A stretch of 64,000 nucleotides of DNA from the NCBI RefSeq assembly GCF_026712245.1, contig NZ_JAPPUY010000002.1:930001-994000 (forward strand), read 5' to 3'. The notes below the pieces were generated by a model. The model was not told where the DNA came from and made no database searches. It saw only the letters and a list, made by a program, of their open reading frames with translations. Shown here one piece after another: positions 34,088 to 42,230 of the stretch (the stretch's first letter is position 1; the number at the start of each line of letters is the position of its first letter). The DNA is from Roseateles hydrophilus (GTDB lineage: Bacteria; Pseudomonadota; Gammaproteobacteria; Burkholderiales; Burkholderiaceae_C). A program made the translations under genes and the position numbers.

Positions 34088-34557
34088 GGGGTCACGACGT
34101 CAAACGCCGACAGGCCGTCGGTGCCCAGCGTGAGCTGTTGGCTGCCCAGTTGCAGGCGCAGGCGCTGGGCCGGGATGATGGGCTCCGGCCCCAGCACCAG
34201 CGCCGGGTTGGCGGCATTGGCGTTGGCGATGGTCACGGCGACCGGCTCGCCCAGCCAACGCGAGGGCAGCTGGATGGTGCGGGGCAGGCCCTCGAACTGG
34301 AAGTGCTCACCCGTCTTGCGTGACTGGGGCAGCCAGCGCACGGCCAGCCCCGAGGCGCGGCTCTCGGCACGCGCCGTCTCCAGCAGGGCCGCCAGGCGTT
34401 GGGCTTCGCGTTGCAGCTGCAGCTCGGTCGGGTCGCGCAAGGCCAGCGAGATCGTGGCAGCCGCAATCGCCACCAGCGCGACGACGACCAGCAGCTCGAT
34501 CAGCGTGAAGCCTGCTGCCCGGCCCGCGTCACTGCCAGGAGCCGATGTCTGCGTCAC
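34084..34557 (-). CDS. gspH: Type II secretion system minor pseudopilin GspH
   Basis: 157 aa from a GTG at 34557, giving a 15-residue leader before FTLIELLVVVALVAIAAAT; GAGGG lies 2-6 nt upstream. A longer ATG start at 34611 would overlap gspG by 83 nt and give an unusually long leader. Either way it overlaps gspG: 29 nt with the chosen start. GspH is the minor pseudopilin linking the tip to the major pseudopilin shaft. Confidence 0.85.
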   Translation of the reverse strand: MTQTSAPGSDAGRAAGFTLIELLVVVALVAIAAATISLALRDPTELQLQREAQRLAALLETARAESRASGLAVRWLPQSRKTGEHFQFEGLPRTIQLPSRWLGEPVAVTIANANAANPALVLGPEPIIPAQRLRLQLGSQQLTLGTDGLSAFDVVTP

Positions 34558-34957
34558 GGCCCTCGCCGCCAGCGCGACCGTCGGCGCCGAAGCTGTAGAC
34601 ATCGACCTCACCCTTCACGCCGGGGTTGGCGTACTGGTAGGGCTGGCCCCAGGGGTCGTTGGGCAGCTTCTCGAGGTAGTTCTTCCAGTTGGGCGGCGGC
34701 GTGCCGGCCGTGGGCTTGCGCACCAGGGCGTCCAGGCCTTGCTCGGCGCTGGGGTAGCGCTGGTTGTCGAGCTTGTAGAGCTTGAGCGCCTGCATCAGGT
34801 TGTTGACGTCGGTGCGGGCGGCGGTGATGCGCGCGTCTTCGGCGCGGTCCAGCACGTTGGGCACGACCAGCGCGGCCAGCACGCCGATGATGACGAGCAC
34901 CACCAGCAGTTCGATCAGCGTAAAGCCGCGGGCGATGGAGGAACGCAGGGCAGGCAT
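34529..34957 (-). CDS. gspG: Type II secretion system major pseudopilin GspG
   Basis: 142 aa from MPALRSSIARGFTLIELLVV; the upstream in-frame ATGs at 35026 and 35011 would run into the divergent gspC. The core includes NVLDRAEDARITAARTDVNN, YKLDNQRYPSAEQGLDALV and a calcium-loop-like tail (SFGADGRAGGEGRDADIGSW). It polymerises into the pseudopilus shaft. It is the first gene of the minus-strand gsp operon, and its leader shares a 52-bp divergent promoter region with gspC. Confidence 0.96.
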   Translation of the reverse strand: MPALRSSIARGFTLIELLVVLVIIGVLAALVVPNVLDRAEDARITAARTDVNNLMQALKLYKLDNQRYPSAEQGLDALVRKPTAGTPPPNWKNYLEKLPNDPWGQPYQYANPGVKGEVDVYSFGADGRAGGEGRDADIGSWQ

Positions 34958-35009
34958 GGACAAGGTCTGGGGCAATGAAACGGCAGGAATCAGACCATCA
35001 TAATGGGCC

Positions 35010-35603
35010 ATGGTTGCTCGATTCATGGCGTTTCTGGTGTGGCTGGTGCTCGGCCTGTCGGTGGGTTACTGGCTGTTGCAAGCGGCGGCCCGGCCGCTGC
35101 CGATGCCGGCCTCCGTGCTGCCCGCGGGTGAGTCCCGCGCGGCGCAGGCTGACCTGAGCCGGCTGCTCGGCACCGTGGCGCCCGAGGCCGTGCAGGAGCC
35201 CGAGCAGGTCCAGTCCTCCCGCCTGCGGTTGTTGGGCGTCGTCGCCCCCCGCAACGCGCGCGCCGCGGAGGCGGGCGAGGGTGTGGCCCTGATCGAGGTG
35301 GATGGCGTCGCCCGCACGGTGCGCGTCGGCGCGGTGGTGGACGGCGAGTTGCGCCTGCTGCGCGTGGGCGCCCGCAGCGCGAGTCTCGGCCGGCTGGGCC
35401 AGTCACCTCAACAGGTGCTGGAGATCAGCCCGCCCGCAGCGCCTGCCACGGGCTCGCTGATGGCGGCCACGCCGTCGCCAGTGGTGCTAGGAGGCAATCC
35501 GCCGGGAGCCATGCCGCAGCAAATGCCGCCGCCGGCAGGTGCACAACCGCAGTATGGGCTGCCGCTGGCCGCATCCGTGCCGGGCGGTCAGCCGCTGCGC
35601 TGA
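35010..35603 (+). CDS. gspC: Type II secretion system protein GspC
   Basis: 197 aa. An N-terminal membrane helix (MAFLVWLVLGLSVGYWLL), then a homology-region domain (SSRLRLLGVVAPRNARAAEA, ALIEVDGVARTVRVGAVVDG) and a Pro/Gly/Met-rich tail in place of a PDZ domain. GspC couples the platform to the secretin. It is divergent from gspG, whereas many systems have it in line with the others. CATAAT at 34999-35004 resembles a -10 box but is so close to the first ATG that the ATG at 35025 may be the true start. Confidence 0.88.
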   Translation: MVARFMAFLVWLVLGLSVGYWLLQAAARPLPMPASVLPAGESRAAQADLSRLLGTVAPEAVQEPEQVQSSRLRLLGVVAPRNARAAEAGEGVALIEVDGVARTVRVGAVVDGELRLLRVGARSASLGRLGQSPQQVLEISPPAAPATGSLMAATPSPVVLGGNPPGAMPQQMPPPAGAQPQYGLPLAASVPGGQPLR

Positions 35604-35607
35604 GCCC

Positions 35608-36681
35608 TCAGGCGCCCAGCGTGGGCACCTGGGCGCCCGCTTCGGGGCGCATGGACAACCGGGCCTCAGCCACCTCGTGCAGGTCGGTCAGCAGGGCTGC
35701 CGCAGAGCGGATCATGGGCCAGGCGAGTGCCGCGCCGGTGCCGTCGGCACTGTCCATGCCGAGCTCCAGCAGCGCCGACGCGTGGAACAGCGCCAGCGCT
35801 TCATCCAGCCCGCGGTGCACGTGGCTGCGGCAGAACACGGCGTAGTCGGTCACCGGCGCGCAGATCAGCGAGGCCAGCTTGAGCGCGGCGCAGGCAGCGA
35901 TGCCGTCGACGATGATGAGGCTGCGCTTGCTGGCAGCCACCAGCATGGCGCCGACCATCACCGCCAGCTCATGCCCCCCGAAGGCGGCCAGCAGGTCCAT
36001 TGGATCCTTGGCATCGCGGTGGCGGGCCTGGGCGCCGTGCAGCACGTCCAGCAGGTGAACGAGGTCGTCCTGGCGCATGGTGGGGCCGGACACGACGAAG
36101 TCCCGCACCGGTAGATCGGCCAGCCGCGACAGCACCAGCGCCGCGCATTCCGCCGAGCCCTGGCCCATGGATGCGCAGGCCAGCACGTTGCCGGGCAGGT
36201 TGTCGGCGATCTCCATACCCACGCGCACGCCGGCATGGGCCTGCTCCAGGCTCATGGCTGGCGCCGTGCGCGCATTGCGCGTGCCGTGCGCGACCTTGCG
36301 GGCCAGCAGGCGGGCATGCGGCGGCAGGTTGTCGGCGACGCCGCAGTCCACCACGGTCAGGTGCAGGCCCTGCAGCCGCGCGAACACGGAGACGGGCAGT
36401 TGGGCGTGCAGCGCCATCTGCACCTGGTCTTTGGTGGCGCGGCCCCATTGGGCACCCACGCCATCGACGACGATGCCGTGATCCGCGGCGAACAGCGCCA
36501 GCACGGGATCGCGGAAGCGCGGCGTCAGGCTGTTCTGCACAAGGCCCAGGCGCACGGCCAGGGGTTCCAGTTCGCCGAGGCCGCCGGCAATGGCCGACCG
36601 CCGGTCGACGCGGTCGCGCAGGGCTTTCTCCAGTTCAGGATTGGCGGTAGGTGAAATCAGCGACTGTTGGGCGACGGTCAT
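35608..36681 (-). CDS. CobT-like phosphoribosyltransferase (divergent paralogue)
   Basis: 357 aa from MTVAQQSLIS at 36681. The fold matches nicotinate-nucleotide--dimethylbenzimidazole phosphoribosyltransferase: FAADHGIVVDGVGAQWG, LTVVDCGVADNLP, GTRNARTAPAMSLEQA and DGTGAALAWP. Two conserved sites are altered: where classic CobT has GEMGIGNTT the sequence reads ASMGQGSAE (Ser171), and where it has GEGxGAA it reads ADGTGAA (Asp313). From memory these glutamates (E174 and E317 in Salmonella) bind or activate the base. Substrate may therefore differ. It follows ilvA by 34 nt and may be cotranscribed. No other cobalamin gene is near. Confidence 0.8.
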   Translation of the reverse strand: MTVAQQSLISPTANPELEKALRDRVDRRSAIAGGLGELEPLAVRLGLVQNSLTPRFRDPVLALFAADHGIVVDGVGAQWGRATKDQVQMALHAQLPVSVFARLQGLHLTVVDCGVADNLPPHARLLARKVAHGTRNARTAPAMSLEQAHAGVRVGMEIADNLPGNVLACASMGQGSAECAALVLSRLADLPVRDFVVSGPTMRQDDLVHLLDVLHGAQARHRDAKDPMDLLAAFGGHELAVMVGAMLVAASKRSLIIVDGIAACAALKLASLICAPVTDYAVFCRSHVHRGLDEALALFHASALLELGMDSADGTGAALAWPMIRSAAALLTDLHEVAEARLSMRPEAGAQVPTLGA

Positions 36682-36715
36682 GGCACAAGTGGCACGCAAG
36701 TGCCTGGATTTCAAC

Positions 36716-38281
36716 TCAACCCAGGAACAAGCGATAGACCGGGTTGGCCGTCTCGTCCTCAAACGGGTAGTTCAATCCTGCCAGGAACTCGCGCAACGCG
36801 GCGGCGTTGCCCTTGGGGACCTGGATGCCGACCAGGATGCGGCCGTGGTCTGCGCCCTGGTTGCGGTAGTGGAACAGGCTGATGTTCCAGTCCGGGTGCA
36901 TGCTGGAGAGGAACTTCATCAGCGCGCCCGGCCGCTCGGGGAACACGAAGCGGTACAGCCGCTCGTTGCGCGCCAGCTCGCTGTGGCCGCCCACCATGTG
37001 CCGCACATGCTGCTTGGCGAGTTCGTCGTTGGTCAGGTCCAGCGTCTCGAAGCCCGCCTTTGTGAAGGTGCGCGCCAGCTTGGCAGCCTCGTCGGGCTTG
37101 GAAATGCCGATGCCGACGAAGATGTGCGCAACCTGCGCGTCGGCGATACGGTAGTTGAACTCGGTGACGCTGCGCGGGCCCAGCAGTTCGCAGAAGCGCT
37201 TGAAGCTGCCGCGCGCCTCGGGAATGGTGACGGCAAAGAGGGCCTCACGCTGCTCGCCCACCTCGGCCCGCTCGGCGACGAAGCGCAGGCGGTCGAAGTT
37301 CATGTTGGCGCCACAGGTGATGGCAATCAGGTTCTGGCCCTTGGCGCCAGTTCTCGCTGCGTACTGCTTGACAGCGGCGACGCTCATCGCGCCCGACGGC
37401 TCCAGGATGGAGCGCGTGTCCTCAAAGACGTCCTTGATCGCCGCGCAGACGGCGTCGGTGTCGACGACGATGTAGTCGTCCACCAGTTCGCGGGCGATGC
37501 GGAAGGTCTCCTCGCCCACCAGCTTGACGGCCGTGCCGTCGGCGAACAGGCCCACGTCGTTCAGCGTGACGCGCTTGCCGGCCTTGACCGAGCGCAGCAT
37601 GGCGTCGGAGTCGGTGGTCTGCACGCCGATGATCTTGATCTCGGGGCGCAGCGCCTTCACGTAGGCCGCGACGCCGGAGATCAGCCCGCCGCCGCCGATG
37701 GCGACGAAGATGGCGTCAATGGGGCCGGGGTGCTGGCGCAGGATCTCCATCGCGATGGTCCCCTGGCCGGCGATGACGTCGGGGTCATCAAACGGATGGA
37801 CGAAGGTCAGTCCCTGTGCGGCCTCCAGTTCCTTGGCGTGGCCGTAGGCGTCCGTGAAGCTCTCGCCGGACAGGACCACTTCCCCACCCAGCGCCTTGAC
37901 GGCATCGACCTTCACCTGCGGCGTCGTGAGTGGCATCACGATGACAGCGCGGCAGCCCAGCTTCTTCGCCGACAGGGCCACGCCTTGCGCGTGATTGCCG
38001 GCAGATGCACAGATGACACCGGCGGCGCGCTGCTCGGTCGTCAGGTGCGCCATCTTGTTGTACGCGCCGCGCAGCTTGAAGCTGAACACGTCCTGCTCGT
38101 CCTCGCGCTTGAACCAGACCTTGTTGGCCAGCCGTTTGGACAATTTGGCTGCGTGCGTCAGGTCAGTTTCCTTCGCCACTTCATAGACCCGGGCATTCAG
38201 GATGCGCTGCAGGTAGCTGCTGCCGGGCGGCAGCATCGCGGGCGCCTGGGATGCGGGCGGGCGGCGGCGCGAGGCGCTCAT
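36716..38281 (-). CDS. ilvA: Threonine ammonia-lyase, biosynthetic
   Basis: 521 aa from the ATG at 38281 with GGAGAC upstream; the open frame continues upstream without pilin-like or enzyme content and was rejected. It is a fold II PLP enzyme with Lys69 in FSFKLRGAYNKM, the SAGNHAQG phosphate loop, and GGGGLISGVA. C-terminal ACT-like domains (RLYRFVFPERPGALMKFLSS, GRILVGIQVPKG) bind isoleucine for feedback inhibition in the family. It makes 2-oxobutanoate, the first step to isoleucine. No isoleucine-rich leader peptide is present. Confidence 0.97.
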   Translation of the reverse strand: MSASRRRPPASQAPAMLPPGSSYLQRILNARVYEVAKETDLTHAAKLSKRLANKVWFKREDEQDVFSFKLRGAYNKMAHLTTEQRAAGVICASAGNHAQGVALSAKKLGCRAVIVMPLTTPQVKVDAVKALGGEVVLSGESFTDAYGHAKELEAAQGLTFVHPFDDPDVIAGQGTIAMEILRQHPGPIDAIFVAIGGGGLISGVAAYVKALRPEIKIIGVQTTDSDAMLRSVKAGKRVTLNDVGLFADGTAVKLVGEETFRIARELVDDYIVVDTDAVCAAIKDVFEDTRSILEPSGAMSVAAVKQYAARTGAKGQNLIAITCGANMNFDRLRFVAERAEVGEQREALFAVTIPEARGSFKRFCELLGPRSVTEFNYRIADAQVAHIFVGIGISKPDEAAKLARTFTKAGFETLDLTNDELAKQHVRHMVGGHSELARNERLYRFVFPERPGALMKFLSSMHPDWNISLFHYRNQGADHGRILVGIQVPKGNAAALREFLAGLNYPFEDETANPVYRLFLG

Positions 38282-38359
38282 CGAGTCTCCATGCGGTTTT
38301 GTTGCGGCGCCGCATGATAGGGGAGGCCCTTCGTGCAGCGCCGCCCGCTGGCTTCGGCG

Positions 38360-38391
38360 AAAAAAAACCCGAGCTCTTTCAAGCTCGGGTT
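38360..38391 (-). terminator. Intrinsic terminator upstream of ilvA
   Basis: A perfect 10-bp stem (AACCCGAGCT at 38366-38375 with AGCTCGGGTT at 38382-38391) has a 6-nt loop. Eight minus-strand T residues follow (plus-strand A run 38360-38367). It ends a minus-strand transcript about 80 nt before the ilvA start, so ilvA needs its own promoter or anti-termination. Confidence 0.85.
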
Positions 38392-38445
38392 GAATCCACC
38401 ATGGAGGCGGTGGAGGAGACAATCGGTGCGAAAGCTTTTTCGCGT
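38360..38445 (-). ncRNA. Candidate small RNA with an anti-Shine-Dalgarno segment
   Basis: On the minus strand a promoter-like pair (38452-38481) leads to a transcript of about 85 nt. It has a first hairpin GCGAAA-AAGC-TTTCGC, an unpaired CU-rich stretch CTCCTCCACCGCCTCC, and a strong terminator hairpin. The CCUCC core could pair with ribosome-binding sites, a pattern known from several regulatory RNAs. A tiny in-frame ATG gives MVDSTRA, whose stop lies in the terminator stem, so a leader peptide is an alternative. Expression is unproven. Confidence 0.45.
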
Positions 38446-38451
38446 GCCGCC

Positions 38452-38481
38452 AGTGTAGCGTCGAGTTATGCTGCGGTGCAA
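38452..38481 (-). promoter_or_regulatory. Putative sigma70 promoter of the candidate small RNA
   Basis: On the minus strand TTGCAC (38481-38476), an 18-bp spacer and TACACT (38457-38452) are a moderate sigma70 match placed about 7 nt before the proposed RNA start. Confidence 0.4.
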
Positions 38482-38515
38482 TATTTTTTGTGAAAAATTG
38501 GAGCTTTGCCTCTAG

Positions 38516-38953
38516 ATGAGCATGGACTGCACAGTGAGTTGGCTGGGCCCCGAGGGTCCGAGTGGGATGAGCTTCGTTGCCGAGACCGGCAGCGGCCACG
38601 TGCTGTCGATGGACGGTGCGCCCGATGGTGGCGGCCGCAACCTGGCGCCGCGGCCGATGGAGATGGTGCTGGCGGGTACCGGTGGCTGCACGGCCTATGA
38701 CGTCGTTCTCATCCTCAAACGCGGTCGCCACGATGTGCGCGGCTGCAAGGTCGTGCTGAAGGCTGAGCGGGCCACCAGTGATCCCAAGGTCTTCACGGCC
38801 ATCAATTTCCACTTTGTGGTCAGCGGCAAGGGCTTGAAGCCTGAGATCGTCGAGCGCGCGATCGGGCTGTCGCATGAGAAGTACTGCTCGGCCACCGCCA
38901 TTCTGGCCAAGACGGCAGCCATCAGCACCTCGTACGAGGTCGTCGAGGTCTGA
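38516..38953 (+). CDS. OsmC-family protein (YhfA-like)
   Basis: 145 aa; the ATG at 38522 is an alternative start two codons in. OsmC/Ohr fold with the conserved cysteine region MVLAGTGGCTAYDVVLIL (Cys58) and the later FHFVVSGKGLKPEIVERAIGLS-HEKYCS (Cys near 123). The pair of cysteines is the site of peroxidase chemistry in active members, but YhfA-type proteins have no established substrate. It is convergent with coq7, the two stops meeting at 38953/38954. Confidence 0.86.
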   Translation: MSMDCTVSWLGPEGPSGMSFVAETGSGHVLSMDGAPDGGGRNLAPRPMEMVLAGTGGCTAYDVVLILKRGRHDVRGCKVVLKAERATSDPKVFTAINFHFVVSGKGLKPEIVERAIGLSHEKYCSATAILAKTAAISTSYEVVEV

Positions 38954-39616
38954 TCAGACGCGGTGGGCCACGGTCGTCATGACCTTGGCCGCCAGGCGCA
39001 TCAGCCCTTTCACCGGCGCGGGCAGCGGCGCGGCGCCGGCAGCGAGCGCGGCTTCGGCATGCGCGGCTTCCTCGTGCTTCATCTGCTCCACGATGGCCCG
39101 GGACGCAGCGTCGCCAGCCGGCAGTCGGTCGAGATGGGAGGCCAGGTGCGCTTCCACTTGGCGTTCGGTCTCGACCACGAACCCCAGGCTCCATCGATCA
39201 CCGGCAGCGCCTGCCAAGCTGCCCCACGCAAATGCGCCAATCCACCAGACGGGTGCGAGGTGGCTGGTGTGGGCGCCCAGTTGGGCGAGGCGCTCCTCAG
39301 TCCAGGCGAGATGATCCAGCTCCTCCTGCGCTGACTGCTTGAAATGCTGCTGCAAGTCGGCAGTGCGGCCGAACAGTGCTTGCGATTGGTACAGCGCCTG
39401 GGCGCAGATCTCACCGACATGATTGACGCGCATCAGCGCGCCGGCTTCCGCGGCGTCGTGTGCGGTCATGGCATCGGACTGAATCCCCGCGGCGGGCGAG
39501 GGGCGCGACGCGCGCGTCTTGGTGAAAACTGTCCTCAGGCCGGACTCGAGCGCTGCGAGCGCACGATCGCTCGCGCTCAGACTTGGGAATCGGGATGTGT
39601 TGCTATTGGGTTGCAT
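38954..39616 (-). CDS. coq7: Ubiquinone biosynthesis monooxygenase Coq7
   Basis: 220 aa from MQPNSNTSRF at 39616; an upstream ATG at 39643 adds 9 residues. The carboxylate-bridged diiron four-helix bundle is visible: MRVNHVGEICAQALYQ, EELDHLAWTEERLAQLG, VETERQVEAHL and MKHEEAAHAE, giving the ExxH iron ligands. It hydroxylates the C6 position of the demethoxyubiquinone ring. The N-terminal 45 residues are Ser/Ala-rich and not conserved. Divergent from the porins. Confidence 0.94.
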   Translation of the reverse strand: MQPNSNTSRFPSLSASDRALAALESGLRTVFTKTRASRPSPAAGIQSDAMTAHDAAEAGALMRVNHVGEICAQALYQSQALFGRTADLQQHFKQSAQEELDHLAWTEERLAQLGAHTSHLAPVWWIGAFAWGSLAGAAGDRWSLGFVVETERQVEAHLASHLDRLPAGDAASRAIVEQMKHEEAAHAEAALAAGAAPLPAPVKGLMRLAAKVMTTVAHRV

Positions 39617-39811
39617 TCGGTTGCTGCCAGACTGCATGAACAAATCATGACATTGACGTTGCCGTTGTGGATCGGCAACGGGATTGCATCAATTCATATC
39701 CGTGAATTCCCCGAGGGGCCAAACCTGTAGTGGAATATGCGCACTCTCTCTCGGGGAGTGCGTCGCTGCGCCGTATCGGCTGGCGGCTGAATGAATTTCT
39801 AGGAGTATCGA

Positions 39812-40825
39812 ATGAAGAAAGCTCTGATTGCCCTGGCCGTGCTCGGTCTGACCGGTGGTGCTGCCGTCGCGCAATCGTCGGTCACCATGTTCGGCGTGCT
39901 GGACATGAGCCTGCGCTACACGAAGGCCAACGGCCAAACGCTGAAGCAGCTGGCCAACGATGGCTTGAACAGCAGCCGTCTGGGCGTGCGTGGCGTGGAA
40001 GACCTGGGTGGCGGCCTGAAGGCCGGCTTCTGGCTCGAAGGCCGCATCAACGGCGACAACGGCTCGGTCGACACCTCGCGCTTCTGGGGCCGTCGCACCA
40101 GCGTGAGCCTGATGGGCGACTTCGGTGAAGTGCGTCTGGGCCGCGGCAAAACCTCGACCCGCCTGCACATCGATGACTTCGATCCGTACTCGACCACCGG
40201 TCTGGGCGACGTCGAGAAGGTCTACTCGGTGCTGGGCAGCGCGTCCGACACCCTGAACCGCTCCGACAACATGGTTCAGTACTTCCTGCCGAGCAACCTG
40301 GGTGGCGTTTACGGTTCCGTGGACGTTGCTGCTGGTGAAGGCACTGCAGGCAAGAAGATGTACGGTGGTCGCCTGGGCTACAAGCAAGGCCCGATCAACG
40401 TCGCTGCCGCCCTGCAGGAGACGACCGGTACCGGCAACGTCAAGTTCAAGCAGATGAGCATTGGCGGTTCGTACGATTTCGGCATCGCCAAGCCGTCGCT
40501 GAACTACAGCCAGAACGAGTTCGGCGCTCGCGAGCAGAAGCTGCTGACCTTCGGCCTGACCGTGCCGCTGGGCCAAGGCCAGATCCTGGCTTCGTACACC
40601 GACGCCAAGGCCAACGGCGCTGCCGAGTCGCTGAGTGGCGTGGGCGATGCCAAGCTGATGGCTGCCAGCTACGTCTACAACCTGTCCAAGCGCACCGCGC
40701 TGTACACGACCGTGGCTCAGATCAAGAACAGCGGCCTGGGCCGTTTCGCACTGGCCAATTCGCCGGTCGTCACGAATGGCGCGAAGTCCAGCGGCTTCGA
40801 CGTCGGCGTTCGCCACAGCTTCTGA
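39812..40825 (+). CDS. Outer-membrane porin, betaproteobacterial trimeric type (first copy)
   Basis: 337 aa. Signal peptide MKKALIALAVLGLTGGAAVA is cleaved before QSSVTMFGVLD. The 16-strand barrel pattern alternates hydrophobic and polar residues (GVRGVEDLGGGLKAGFWLEG), with the constriction-loop-type segment RFWGRRTSVSLMGDFGEVRLG, and ends in the C-terminal Phe needed for insertion (RHSF). It allows passive diffusion of small solutes. Together with the next gene it forms a tandem pair with separate terminators. Confidence 0.95.
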   Translation: MKKALIALAVLGLTGGAAVAQSSVTMFGVLDMSLRYTKANGQTLKQLANDGLNSSRLGVRGVEDLGGGLKAGFWLEGRINGDNGSVDTSRFWGRRTSVSLMGDFGEVRLGRGKTSTRLHIDDFDPYSTTGLGDVEKVYSVLGSASDTLNRSDNMVQYFLPSNLGGVYGSVDVAAGEGTAGKKMYGGRLGYKQGPINVAAALQETTGTGNVKFKQMSIGGSYDFGIAKPSLNYSQNEFGAREQKLLTFGLTVPLGQGQILASYTDAKANGAAESLSGVGDAKLMAASYVYNLSKRTALYTTVAQIKNSGLGRFALANSPVVTNGAKSSGFDVGVRHSF

Positions 40826-40856
40826 TTCAGTGCGGCTGCGGCCGCCTTGTTCAGCC

Positions 40857-40880
40857 AAAGCCGCCTTCGGGCGGCTTTTT
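40857..40880 (+). terminator. Intrinsic terminator of the first porin
   Basis: Stem AAAGCCGCC (40857-40865) pairs with GGCGGCTTT (40870-40878) around a stable TTCG tetraloop, followed by T residues. It lies 31 nt after the stop. Confidence 0.93.
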
Positions 40881-40998
40881 CTTTGTCTCGCTGGAGACAG
40901 GGGAATCGCTGTGGACTGGGAACAACAGACGGCTCGGTGCTCGACGGTGCTTCGCTGAGAATAAGTTTGTTCACATTCCTACTCAGGAGACATCCCTC

Positions 40999-42168
40999 AT
41001 GAAAAAAGCCACCTTGGCCCTCGCCGTCCTGGCCGCCAGCACCTCGGCCGCTTGGGCTCAGTCCAGCGTCACGTTGTACGGCATCGTCGATGTGGGCGTT
41101 CGTTACACGTCGAACGCCAACGCTGGCACGTCGACCAAGACCGTGGTTCCTGGTGGCATGTCGCAAAGCCGCCTGGGTGTGAACATCACCGAGGACATGG
41201 GTGGCGGCCTGAAGGCGCTGGCCAATCTGGAGCACCGCCTGCAGTCCGACACCGGCGCGGTGTCTGGCAACCCTGATTTCTGGCGCCAGGCCTGGGTGGG
41301 TCTGCAATCCAGCGAGTTCGGCCAGATCCGTCTGGGCCGTCAGTACAACATCCTGTTTGACCTCTACACGTCGACCTTCGCCTCGTTCCGCTACTCGCCG
41401 TACATCGAGGCTTACAAGCCCGAAATCGGCCTGGCAATGACGGCGCGCCAGGACAACATGGTCAAGTACCTGGTCCAGCTGGGCAACATCTACGGTGAAG
41501 TGCAGATCAGCGCCGGTGAGGGTGCCTCGGGCGCTGCGGCTGCCCAGCCCGCCAAGACGTTCGGCGGCCTGCTGCGTTACAGCGACGGCAAGTGGGGCGC
41601 TGGTGGCGCCTACTTGGAGGCCACGGAACAGACCGGCAAGAAGATCAAGGCCACGGTGCTGGGCGCGTCCTACACCGACGGACCGCTGTACGTGCATGCC
41701 TCTTGGGGTGAGAACAAGTTCGACGGCATCTCGAACCTGATCACCGGTGCCACGTCGGTGAGCGACGCAACCAGCCCGTTCCGTGTCGGCCTGACCACTC
41801 GCGGCGCGTACACCAGCGGCCTGCTGGGTGCCAGCGTGTTCAACACGAACTCTGCTGACATCAAGACCCGCACGATGTACATGTTCGGTGCGACCTACCA
41901 GCTGACGCCGCAACTCAACATCGGCGCGAACGCTTGGCTGACCAAGCAGACGCACTACGGTCTGGCGCTGGCGCCGCTGGGTCTGTCCACGAGCGCGAAC
42001 CGCTCCTCGAAGGCTGACTTCTACGCGGTCGTGCTGGACTACGCGTTCTCCAAGCGCACCGACGCGTACCTGGAAGTCGACTACACGAAGACGAGCGGCT
42101 CGGTCGCCTTCGCCAACGGCGCGATGAAGCGCGGCGGCTCGATGGTGGGCTTGCGTCACCGCTTCTGA
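40999..42168 (+). CDS. Outer-membrane porin, betaproteobacterial trimeric type (second copy)
   Basis: 389 aa. Signal peptide KATLALAVLAASTSAAWA precedes QSSVTLYGIVDVGVRYTSN. It contains the family segments GVNITEDMGGGLKALANLEH and FWRQAWVGLQSSEFGQIRLG, and ends in the insertion signal RHRF. It is longer than its neighbour, mainly in extracellular loops. A clear AGGAGA ribosome-binding site lies upstream. It is preceded by a terminator and has its own, so the two porins can be expressed independently. Confidence 0.95.
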   Translation: MKKATLALAVLAASTSAAWAQSSVTLYGIVDVGVRYTSNANAGTSTKTVVPGGMSQSRLGVNITEDMGGGLKALANLEHRLQSDTGAVSGNPDFWRQAWVGLQSSEFGQIRLGRQYNILFDLYTSTFASFRYSPYIEAYKPEIGLAMTARQDNMVKYLVQLGNIYGEVQISAGEGASGAAAAQPAKTFGGLLRYSDGKWGAGGAYLEATEQTGKKIKATVLGASYTDGPLYVHASWGENKFDGISNLITGATSVSDATSPFRVGLTTRGAYTSGLLGASVFNTNSADIKTRTMYMFGATYQLTPQLNIGANAWLTKQTHYGLALAPLGLSTSANRSSKADFYAVVLDYAFSKRTDAYLEVDYTKTSGSVAFANGAMKRGGSMVGLRHRF

Positions 42169-42202
42169 TCCTGCGGCGGCGTGCAGCCGCCTCGTGGGTG
42201 TG

Positions 42203-42230
42203 ACGGGCCGCATCAGCGGCCCGTTTTCTT
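42203..42230 (+). terminator. Intrinsic terminator of the second porin
   Basis: Stem ACGGGCCGC (42203-42211) pairs with GCGGCCCGT (42216-42224) around ATCA, followed by a T-rich tail (TTTTCTT). It lies 34 nt after the stop. Confidence 0.92.

Noticed and set aside
35604-36715. Cobalamin riboswitch near the CobT-like gene
   Set aside because: Only 34 nt separate it from ilvA and no conserved B12-box was seen.
38366-38445. Attenuation leader peptide for ilvA
   Set aside because: The only small frame (MVDSTRA) has no isoleucine, valine or leucine run, so classical attenuation is unlikely.
36716-38875. Extended 719-codon form of ilvA
   Set aside because: The extra 198 codons run through the terminator hairpin and the antisense of the OsmC-family gene; the start at 38281 has GGAGAC.
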